From contig CM063106.1 of the NCBI GenBank assembly GCA_031841125.1, positions 34,158,001 through 34,222,000 of the forward strand: a DNA stretch of 64,000 bases. Reading direction: 5' to 3'. Shown piece after piece: positions 12,002 through 21,930 of this stretch (its first letter is position 1; every line of letters begins with the position of its first letter). The notes under the pieces are model-generated. The model worked only from the letters and a program-made list of their open reading frames with translations. It did no database searches and was not told where the DNA came from. A program made the position numbers and the translations under genes. The stretch comes from Acanthococcus lagerstroemiae (Eukaryota > Arthropoda > Insecta > Hemiptera > Eriococcidae).

Positions 12002-12400
12002 CTAGGCTAATATTGAGTGACAACAAGCAGCTGCTTTACGATTCACCTGCTGCAATATTGTCTTCAGTGAAGATGCTTTCGGCCCACAAACATAGGTTAA
12101 CGGAACATCCACATCTTTGTCTCGATTATAAATATAATGCAACGACTGTTCCCATAAAACTGGCTTGTAAATTTGCTTAGGTAACATCTTTCGAACTTTC
12201 TCCAGCGTTCTATACCGCTTACCGTCAACATTTGAATAAACATGTGCCGACGGTTCAGACATCTCTATTGTCTTTAATATCTCCCCGAAGGTTTCAACAG
12301 CGGGTTTCATTAGGTTCGTATGAAAGGCTCCAGACACTGGAACGCGCATCACTTTTCGCAACTTGAACTCGGATGAGTGTGAATGTATAAAGTCCAAAGC
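12002..12400 (-). other. MCAT: MCAT terminal exon 3b (downstream alternative)
   Basis: It encodes 132 residues and a TAG stop, entered at TTGACCAG in the same phase as 3a. It keeps PVSGAFHTNLM, SNVDGK, LPKQIYKPVLWEQ and CGP. By hand alignment about half of the residues match 3a, so the duplication is old and both copies are intact and apparently constrained. AATAAA follows the stop closely. Confidence 0.85.
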
Positions 12401-14046
12401 CTGGTCAAGAAAAATATATTCTTAGTTAATCGACCAATTTTGTACCGTAGAAATTCTACCCAACTGTTGAGATAACCGGCGTGTTCGAAAGATGATTACC
12501 TAGTACTTCACACGATCACATTAACGATGTACTTAGCTGCTTTCGCATTAACGCTGTGGAGATATTCTCCCAAACTATTCATAGGTCCGCAAATACAAGT
12601 TTCAGGAAAATTAGTATCGGGATCCCGTTCATACAAAATATGTAACATTTGTTCCCATTTAACTGGTTTATAAATCTGCTTAGGTAAAAGGCGTAAAACT
12701 TCTTTCTCGTCTTTATAATATTGTCCATTTACATTCGAGTGAACAGATATCAAAGGTTCATTCAATTCAACGTTTTCTAATTTTCTGTAAAATCTCCCAA
12801 CGGCGGGTAACATTAATGTCGAGTGAAATGCTCCTTTAACGGGAAGTTTTCGCACATCGTCGAGTTTAAAAAATGTTTTATTGCACTCGATATATCTCAA
12901 TGCCTACAAAATAAAACAAATACACGAAAAAAATTAAAATATGTCTGAGCGTACATCTCAAAGTATCAGGGGTTATCAATTTTTTTCAGTTATTTATCTG
13001 CAATGCACTTTCAAATTAAAAGGAACTCACTGATTATCTCAACTTTTACACATGTACTTAAATATTACTTACTTCCGTGTGTCCAGCTATCACTTTCATA
13101 TTAGGGTTCAAGTACGTGGCAATCTGGCATTCTGGGCTGTCAATACCTCGATCTAAACACCATTCCTTTGCTTTTACCATGGCTTGACGTAACTCTGAAT
13201 TAGGACCATACATAACGGTTGCCATACCACCAGGTGCAAGTTCGGAAGCCAACTCCATCGCTTCGGCACGAGCTCGAACCAACTTAATGGCTATACACAT
13301 CATGGAAAAAAAAAAGATTGAAAAAATTGTGACAAAGTTAAGTACATAACATGCTTTCATAATTCCTAAATTCGGAATGAATATCAATACATATTAAAAA
13401 CATTACCGTCGCCAAATTTGAAAACGCCGGCAAATGTCAGTGCAGTAATTTCTCCCACGCTAAATCCAGCCGTGGCAACACAGTTTTCAATAGCCGACGG
13501 GCGTTCTTCCTTAAGTTTTTCGAGAGCTGCTAAAGAGCAAACCACAACCGCTGGCTGACAATATCTGGTTGAATCCAATTTATGCTGCGGACCATTCAGC
13601 ATCAGTTTCACTATATCGTACTGTAAAATCGCACTAGCGGCATCGAATACATCGCGAGCGGCTGGAAACTGCAACAATTCTTTTCCCATGCCAACGTACT
13701 GAGATCCTTGTCCCGGGAACAAAATGACTGATGTTTCACGAGGGTCAATATTTGGTGGCCTCAGCGATTTTAAGGCTTGAGATTGAGCCGGGTTAATGAA
13801 TGCACCTTTAGGATAGGCCGTGGAGTGCCATTCATCCTCTTCACTAGTTTCATCCAATGGTCCTATTCCCAGAGCTGAATCATCCAACAATTTTCGAAGT
13901 CGAGGATCATCTTGTTCTCGCGGTGCATCAGTCTTATCACGATCGGATGATACACAAAAACATCGTTTCAACTTCAGTTTGCGGACATTTGAATACAAAG
14001 GAGACTGAGAACAAACTCGATTGAACAATGAGAACGTGGTCTTCAT
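12002..14046 (-). CDS. MCAT: Malonyl-CoA:acyl-carrier-protein transacylase, mitochondrial
   Basis: MCAT loads malonyl groups from CoA onto mitochondrial acyl carrier protein in type II fatty acid synthesis. Coding exons are 14046-13407, 13290-13073, then either 12903-12508 (3a) or 12400-12002 (3b). All have GT-AG junctions, and both last exons are entered in phase 0. The product is 417 residues with 3a or 418 with 3b. Residues 1-35 are basic with few acids, like a mitochondrial presequence. GQGSQ is at 112-116, the nucleophile motif GFSVGE at 194-199 (Ser196) and the RARAEAM segment follows in exon 2. The catalytic His lies in GAFH (His313) in either last exon. Length fits the family. The duplicated last exon is the unusual feature. 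Confidence 0.95.
12508..12903 (-). other. MCAT: MCAT terminal exon 3a (upstream alternative)
   Basis: It encodes 131 residues and a TGA stop. It carries PVKGAFHSTLM with the catalytic His, then LPKQIYKPVKWEQ and CGP, the standard end of the transacylase fold. Only 107 nt separate its stop from exon 3b and I see no AATAAA there. A GTAATC donor just past the stop and a TTAACTAAG branch-like motif before 3b suggest that a 3a transcript may splice into 3b as 3' UTR. Confidence 0.85.
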
Positions 14047-14560
14047 TGTAAACGTATTTTTTTAATGTAAAAAATGTTTAATAAAAATTACAGTTCCATT
14101 TGTCAACTTTAGCATTACGAATTGTAAAATCAAAAGGGAGAAGAGAACCGAAAAAACGAAAACTCACGTTACGGCCACCGGACTGTTATCATAATAATAA
14201 TTAGATAATTACGCTTATCAATTCTCTAGAACTTCGAACAAAAGGTTAGTTCTAGCTTCTAGGGGCTACATTACATAAAGATTTGAAAATGAGAAAAGAC
14301 TCATGTTCCCCTAATGTGTATGAAGCTAAAGTCCTTTTTATTCTACTAAAGAAGTCATGAGGTTGTTTGGTGATTGTCTTGAGCTTGACCGAAGAGCTTG
14401 ACAGAGTAACAATCTAACAATAAACAATATAATGCCAAGATTCAGACGATCTTGAAAAACATAGGGATGAAAGCAGAAAATTTTCAACTTCCTTATTTGG
14501 GGGAGGGAGTGACGAATACATTTTCCGAAGATATTTATATTTACATAACATCAGACGCTC

Positions 14561-14742
14561 TTAAGCAAACAGGACTTACGCGATAAAATGTATGAGAAAA
14601 CGTAACAAAGTCAATGAATAATGCCAGTTTGCGGATATAAGCTTTTTTTTAACGTGGGTACACATTTTCGTATCGGGGGCCCAATTTCGAAAATTTTTTA
14701 CTCATTTTGTCAACAAATTTCGCGTAAGTCCGTTTTGCTCAA
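14561..14742. mobile_element. MITE with GGACTTACGCG ends, 182 bp
   Basis: Terminal inverted repeats are TTAAGCAAACAGGACTTACG at the left and the reverse complement of TTGAGCAAAACGGACTTACG at the right. The interior phrase AAGCTTTTTTTTAACGTG...GGGGGCCCAATTT recurs inverted inside the element at 23393-23641, so the two are related. Confidence 0.7.
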
Positions 14743-15164
14743 CAACGTTCACTATTTGATTTCACGCGAAACTTCGAATACTAAAATTCTTTCGCTCATA
14801 TAGTTTTTTTTTTAGTTTTTTTTTTTGGGGGGGGGGCTTTTTGAGGATTTGCAGGCTAAGCACCCTGAACTCATCTCCCAATAAAACGTAAAATTTTTCA
14901 AATTACAAGACGAAAGTGAACAGATGAGTAAGGCCTCTCTCCGCTCTTTTAATTTTGCCAAATGATGTCCCAAATTTTCCGATTTTCTTTCAGCCAGTGG
15001 CGATTCTGCCGAATGACAAAAGTACCTAAAGGTAGTTTCTTCCTCCATGGGCAACCAATATACATACATCCACAATATAAGAATGAAGATATGAAAATTC
15101 ACGCTGCCTTTGAATTTTGAAATTTTTACGATTTGAATTTCAGTGTATTCGATGATAGAGGGGC

Positions 15165-15240
15165 GTCTGGCGATGCACGCATGCCAAATTAGCCCTGGGA
15201 CACCGCATCCCTTATTCCGGAAACGCCACTAATGGACCTG
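15165..15240. repeat. Dispersed repeat (GCGATGCACGCATGCCAAA family), copy 1
   Basis: It shares GCGATGCACGCATGCCAAA followed by GCCCYRGGGACACCGCAYCC with stretches at about 30717-30810 and, partly, 39620-39680. The consensus resembles part of a short interspersed element, but I see no tRNA-like boxes in it. Confidence 0.5.
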
Positions 15241-15274
15241 CGTCAGAACAGGGGGAATGAATTTCGGTGCATTA

Positions 15275-15852
15275 CAGGGATGTTCCCATAGGGGGCTACC
15301 GGGGCTCAGCCCCGTCTCAAGAATTTTTAGGAAAATCGAGGAAGGGCTTAGCCCCTCCTCGAGAACTTACCTAAAATAAACAAAATTCAGTCTTGTAAAA
15401 TCAAAAATTCATCAAGATACTAGTCGATGATTAGACTTTGAAAAGTGTAATGCAAAAAAGTCCGACTTCAGCGTTACTATTGGTCCCTGTTGTAATTTTA
15501 TAGTGTTGTTAATTGTTGCATAATATTTTTTTGCTGTTACATTTTTACGTCTCCGTAACCTACCACACCGATAGTGATAAAAATACTCAGGATTTTTCTT
15601 TTTTTAAATGTATTTACTAAATAAACCCTTGTACCCACTGTAACGTCTGTAATTATTTTAAATTTTAATCTATTTTGTTGAAAATAAATTTTTTTGTACT
15701 TTTTATAAATTTATTGCGGTTTTATTGCGAATTTATAAACGATGACCTATTTTGAAGCGAATATGACCTTTGACTGAGATGTTTTCTTTTAATGAGGGAA
15801 ATTATTCATAATTTAGAGCCCCTCCTCAAAAAAATTCATGGGGACATCACTG
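15275..15852. mobile_element. hAT-like MITE with perfect 8-bp duplication
   Basis: The ends are CAGGGATGTTCCCATAG and the inverted CAGTGATGTCCCCATGA. The flanking duplication is perfect: GTGCATTA at 15267-15274 and 15853-15860. Just inside, GGGGCTCAGCCCC and GGGCTTAGCCCC form small palindromes. There is no transposase. At 578 bp it sits between MCAT and YRDC. Confidence 0.8.
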
Positions 15853-16411
15853 GTGCATTAACAACAATCAAAATTATATAATCACATGATTTTTTTTTTA
15901 ATCATACTGCTAAATGCTTGACTTTTGTGATGGCCTACATTTCACGAATTTTTATCAAAAAGCATTACCCACCTGACTTGGCAGACATTCTCATGAATAT
16001 TAATTGGCTTTGCCAGTTTTGGCTCTTGTATAGCCACTCCGATGTAATTTTCAAAATGTCCTTTCATGAATATGGTACCACATCACTTCTGGATAAAGCT
16101 GCATCCCATAATTCAGCGTAAGGATTTAAAAGAAAGGTTATTTAGGAAAAGAAATATGCCCGAAGTGATAAACTAAGTAGACATGTTCATTTCAGACATC
16201 AATTGCAATCGCACTCACAAATTCTGCTTTATCGCTCCAATAAACATCAATATAACGTCAGTTCGGTAACTTATTCAGTCCTAAGTAAGACTGGAAAATA
16301 AAATATCAACAAACGAAAATAATTATATATTTATATAAAATTATAAACAAATAACTCCCACAGTTCACGCAAAATAAAAAAGAAATTCCATGGCAAGGTT
16401 TTAAAGGACAC

Positions 16412-17122
16412 TTATTTATCAAAAATTGCATACTTAGTCAAGACTTGTAAGGTTTCATTTACATGACTACCTTTCCGAATGATTCCGTATTTTCCAGGTT
16501 CAGATAGATCTACAATAGTAGACCCACATCTCTCACGCCCTATTTGTCCGCCATCGAAGACCGCATCCAGCAACGGCCACAAATATGAAAATTCGTCTAT
16601 AGATACACAGCTCATCTCATTACTCTTATTAGCACTCGTAAGAGCAATCGGTGTTTTCAGCATGGATGTCAACTGTTCAACAAAATTATGTTTTGGAATA
16701 CGTATCGCAACTTTCTCAATTTCTGGGTTTAAATTTGCATTCAAAGTTGCTGTCCTGTTCACAACAACTGTTACCGGCCCCGGAAGAAGTTGCCTTAACA
16801 TCTTTTCTGGTAGGTGATCAGCCTGTCCCCAAGATTTAATATGTTCCACTTTATGTACGCATATTGCAATTGGTTTCGAAGTTTGACGACCTTTAATGGC
16901 GTACAGTTTCCTTATTGCCTCAGTATTTTGAGCATCCGCAGCCAAACCGTAAATAGTGTCAGTGGGAATCGCAATGACATTCCCCAATTCGATGTGTTTG
17001 ACGGCAGCATTTACACAGTTATCGAAATCGACATCGAGTTTAAGTACACCAGCTCGGTAGAAGGTATTCATCTGATTGATACTGTTTCGCCGAACACTAT
17101 TCGATAATAATTTCAAATTCAT
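16412..17122 (-). CDS. YRDC: Threonylcarbamoyl-AMP synthase (YrdC/Sua5 family)
   Basis: This enzyme makes threonylcarbamoyl-AMP from threonine, bicarbonate and ATP. The KEOPS complex or its mitochondrial counterpart then modifies A37 of ANN-decoding tRNAs to t6A. The product is a single uninterrupted frame of 236 residues with the YrdC signatures IPTDTIYGLAADA (52-64), KGR (78-80), LPGPVTVVV (113-121), RIP (141-143), LTSAN (161-165) and GSTIVDL (200-206). The basic N-terminus (KLLSNSVRRN) could serve as a mitochondrial presequence. Its ATG lies only 3 nt after the POLR3K stop codon on the same strand, so the mRNA is probably dicistronic. No promoter can fit between the two frames, though an internal promoter within POLR3K cannot be excluded. 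Confidence 0.95.
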   Translation of the reverse strand: MNLKLLSNSVRRNSINQMNTFYRAGVLKLDVDFDNCVNAAVKHIELGNVIAIPTDTIYGLAADAQNTEAIRKLYAIKGRQTSKPIAICVHKVEHIKSWGQADHLPEKMLRQLLPGPVTVVVNRTATLNANLNPEIEKVAIRIPKHNFVEQLTSMLKTPIALTSANKSNEMSCVSIDEFSYLWPLLDAVFDGGQIGRERCGSTIVDLSEPGKYGIIRKGSHVNETLQVLTKYAIFDK

Positions 17123-17125
17123 TAT

Positions 17126-17548
17126 TTATACTCGCCACCGATGATTGCATTCGTGGTTACAGCATTTGTAGAACGTAGTCATAGGTTCATCTGCCGACCG
17201 AGTTTGAATTTGCATGAAGTATGCGCGAGGATGACTACACTCGGGGCACCTCTCGTCAGTGGAATCAACGTTTTCCCAAGCTTTCTCACCGCCTAGTAAG
17301 GCATCGATACCCTAGGAAAAGCAAATTGATATATTTAAAACCGAGTACGCAGTGAGTAAGTTTTGGCACTGACAATGATAAACCGAATTTACCTTCAACT
17401 TGAAGTAACTTCGATTCAGTGATACTTCGTTTTTTAGATTGAAAATATACGGACACGAGTAACACGTGAATCGAATTTGAGAAGCTTTATTGAAAGTAAG
17501 AATGTTGGAACAGCGAGGACAAAAATGTAAACTAGTTTCCACTGACAT
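17126..17548 (-). CDS. POLR3K: RNA polymerase III subunit RPC10/RPC11
   Basis: This small Pol III subunit is needed for RNA cleavage, termination and reinitiation. Exon 1 is 17548-17393 and exon 2 is 17311-17126 (GT-AG, phase 0), giving 113 residues against 108 in human. The N-terminal zinc ribbon uses C10-x2-C13 and C29-x2-C32. The C-terminal TFIIS-like ribbon has C74-x2-C77 and the C102/C107 pair. The hallmark acidic hairpin TRSADEPMTTFYKC is intact at 89-102. The frame stops at TAA and, after ATA, the YRDC ATG begins in the same frame. The upstream region is shared with the divergent FDX2 gene. Confidence 0.95.
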
Positions 17549-18240
17549 ATTAAATGTTAAATATGATCATTTCGGAAAGAAATTACTCAAGCTATTGCAT
17601 CAGCCATCACCACTGTCACTGTCACAACCCAAGATCGACAATATGACCCGAACTGTTCAAATTTTTGCTACAGAAGTCGCAATGCCATCGAAGGGGCGAT
17701 AAAAAAGAAAAGTTTTGGTAGGTTTTGGGATATCCTTCCGAAAAAAACGTGGAAAATCTTATCAGTCATCACCTTATCACCAGATTTTATCAATCCGCTG
17801 CCCACCTCGGCTACGTTCACCTCCTGCCAGAATCGAAAAACCGTACAGCTATTCAGTTTTTGGTACCGGCGAAATCAAAATTAATTGCTGTCTGATGTGT
17901 TCGGTTCTTCGGTTAAATCATATCATTCATCAGGTACAGTTGAAAGAACTAGACTGGTTTCATTTATCCTCGTAGACTAGTTTTTAAGCCTATAAACGAT
18001 GTAACTTTTAATAGAATTGCAACTATGAAAATTACTTTGAACGACACCTTCATTCTACGTTGTTAATCTACAGCGCCAAATATTCTCAATCGTTGATGGA
18101 AGATGAATTCTAGCTGATGGAAAACACTGTATCCGGTGAGGATTATAATTTTGTGAACATCGTCCTGTATTTTGCGTATGAAGAGTAATACAGTTTTGAT
18201 GATCTTAAACTGAAGAATTAAACAGCTGCACCCCGAAATC
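17549..18240. promoter_or_regulatory. Divergent intergenic region between POLR3K/YRDC and FDX2
   Basis: These 692 bp separate the start codons of two oppositely transcribed units and must contain both promoters, unless FDX2 has an unseen upstream 5' exon. I see no TATA box or repeat that stands out. Short open frames here lack recognisable similarity. Confidence 0.5.
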
Positions 18241-18738
18241 ATGCAGCAGCTTTCGAAACTGAACAATTGCAAATCGATTCTTCTACCTTACTTTCGTTTA
18301 ACTTATGAGAAGAAATACTTCAATACTACTAGTCGTAATCAACATGGAGAATATGAATGGGAAGACCCAAAAACAGAAGAAGAAGTTGTAAATGTAACTG
18401 TCGTGGACAAGGGAAACAACAGAATTCACGTGAAGGGCAAAGTTGGGGATAATCTGTTGTATTTGTGTCATCGTTATAATATTGAAATGGAAGGAGCATG
18501 CGAGGCGTCCTTAGCCTGCACCACATGTCACTGTTACGTTGATTTTAATTATCTATCTAAATTACCCGAGCCAGACGAGAAAGAAGAGGATCTCTTGGAC
18601 ATGGCTCCCTTCCTGAAAGAAAATTCAAGATTAGGCTGTCAAATCACATTAACCAAAGAGTTGGACGGAATAGTCATTTCACTACCACTAGCCACAAGAA
18701 ATTTCTATGTAGACGGTCATAAACCTAAACCGCATTGA
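18241..18738 (+). CDS. FDX2: Mitochondrial [2Fe-2S] ferredoxin, FDX2 type
   Basis: This electron carrier supports iron-sulfur cluster assembly (FDX2 branch) in the mitochondrial matrix. It is a single exon of 165 residues. A presequence-like segment (about 1-35) is followed by the ferredoxin fold from about residue 49. Cluster ligands are Cys87, Cys93, Cys96 and Cys133, in CEASLACTTC and RLGCQ. The C-terminal TRNFYVDGHKPKPH and the LDMAPFLKENSRLGCQ segment are diagnostic of FDX2 rather than adrenodoxin (FDX1). It is transcribed away from POLR3K/YRDC and converges on CAPZB. The start at 18241 gives a plausible presequence; an upstream spliced leader is possible. A single-exon structure raises retrocopy as an alternative, but the frame is fully intact. 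Confidence 0.93.
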   Translation: MQQLSKLNNCKSILLPYFRLTYEKKYFNTTSRNQHGEYEWEDPKTEEEVVNVTVVDKGNNRIHVKGKVGDNLLYLCHRYNIEMEGACEASLACTTCHCYVDFNYLSKLPEPDEKEEDLLDMAPFLKENSRLGCQITLTKELDGIVISLPLATRNFYVDGHKPKPH

Positions 18739-20407
18739 AATGTTGATGAATGTAACTTTTTCGAACTACAGAATGTTTTTTTTTTTTCTTCAAATACATA
18801 TTGGTCATTTTGATTGAAATATTTTATTTACACATTCATGTACAATTTAGTAAGAATTACATTAACAATGAACAGAATGACATTTTTCATCATCGTATTG
18901 AACTAAGGAGGGAAAGGGGAAAACATGAATTTTCCAAATTAAACCACAACACCGTAGTAATAAAAACAATTACATAAAGTTCAGTTCAATAACATTAGGT
19001 ACTTAAATGATTTTCGATACATTCGATCATTTAAAAAATCTCAACAATATCGTTTTACTTCAAACATAACAAACAGAAATTTGAACGTTCAGGAAAGGTG
19101 ATTATAAATTTTATCGAATTAGTGGAAAAACTAGGTTCTCTGAAAATAATTGAAACTAAGCCACATTTCCTCGTTCCAGGGACAAGAGAAAATCTAACTC
19201 AAAATAGTGATCTTTATCACAGAAATAACGCTCAAGCGAAAGTTTCAACACTAAAAAAAAACTGCTATCGAAACAATAAATAAAAACTGAAATTTAACAA
19301 ATAATAATATAATAATGATGATAATAATAATAATAATATAGTAAATACTTGTTAACGTGAGAATTAAAAGTTTGGTATTGGTATTAATAAATCAATGTTT
19401 TGAATGGGCGAAGAAGGACGAAGGGAAAAATATGCACATCGGATCTTATTCAGTATTTTGCTTCATGAACACGATTTTCTTGTATAATCAAGAGTTCCAG
19501 GAAAAATCTATAAAAAAAGAAACAAAACCTGCAAATTCCATTTGAACCACCTCAAAAACTGAACTAACTTACACAACAATCAATCATTAAAAGTTTTGGA
19601 AACCTGCAACACATAATTACACGAAGTTTTGTTAATGTATGTTCGAGATTCAAAACAAGTGCATGTAATAAAAAGCAAACTCCATAATGATTTGCAACTC
19701 ATTAGTCCAGTCGTAACTTCTAAATGATGGACACTATCAAGTACTACCCAGTAACTATAATTTCATGTTTTGATTTACAAGTGCCTCATTAATTTAGAAT
19801 TTTGAAAAGCGTACCACATATTCACAAAAAGTGTATGTGATAATAACGTAAAGCGCCTGAACTGAAACACTGAACGATATTTTCAAAGAGACGACGAAAA
19901 ACCAAGTGTTAGCGCAAAATTATTGCCAAACAGAATGAATCCATGAACAAGACTAATTACGTGAACTCACTGTTCCAATCAGAAGGCAGTAAGTTCGAAA
20001 TCAGGGACTGCGGCGGATAACGGATTCTTGTAGGGAAGGAACCAATGACTAAGAAAAAAAACAATCTCATCTAGATTAAAATAATAAAAAATAAAAGAAC
20101 ATTTTCTAGTATAAATTGGACAGGGGACTGGCTCCACAAGCTCCACTTAAATCCGCCACTGGGACAGATACTATAGAAAATAACCAATAATCTTTCAACA
20201 AAGAAACAAAGTGTATTACTAGCAATCCAACTAAAATTAGGAGAGCAAGAGACGGCCACATACCCAGTCCATTATTCTGCTGTATACATATCACGCTTCG
20301 AGAATAACAGACCATTTTTACCCAGAATATTACAGAGCCACTTCATTCACTCGGCCTTCTTTTTAAAAATACATAGATTAATTAAAAAAACAAACCTACA
20401 ACAAAAA
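18739..20407. other. Convergent 3' region of FDX2 and CAPZB
   Basis: It is very AT-rich with no conserved frame. It probably holds the 3' UTRs of both genes. An AAT-type microsatellite lies at about 19303-19340. A minus-strand AAATAAA (about 18821-18828) could end a long CAPZB 3' UTR, which would overlap the FDX2 3' end. That is speculation. Confidence 0.4.
19303..19340. repeat. AAT microsatellite
   Basis: Imperfect run of ATA/AAT triplets with two ATG interruptions. Confidence 0.8.

Positions 20408-21930
<1,523 letters not shown>

Larger units (their letters stand above)
14047..16411. other. Intergenic: MCAT promoter side and YRDC 3' side
   Basis: It contains the MITE at 14561-14742, a dispersed repeat at about 15165-15240 and the hAT-like element at 15275-15852, described separately. 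I see no conserved gene. MCAT's promoter should lie just above 14046 (TTTAATGTAAAAAATG context), but no core motif stands out. Confidence 0.5.

Noticed and set aside
13820..14008. Plus-strand open frame opposite MCAT exon 1
   Set aside because: It is the antisense shadow of a conserved coding exon and has no similarity of its own.
16479..17107. Plus-strand open frames opposite YRDC
   Set aside because: They mirror the YRDC exon. Codon-position constraint explains the lack of stops.
18241..18738. FDX2 as a processed pseudogene because it lacks introns
   Set aside because: All four cluster cysteines and the C-terminal motif are intact, no frameshift is present and there is no poly(A) tract or target duplication beside it.
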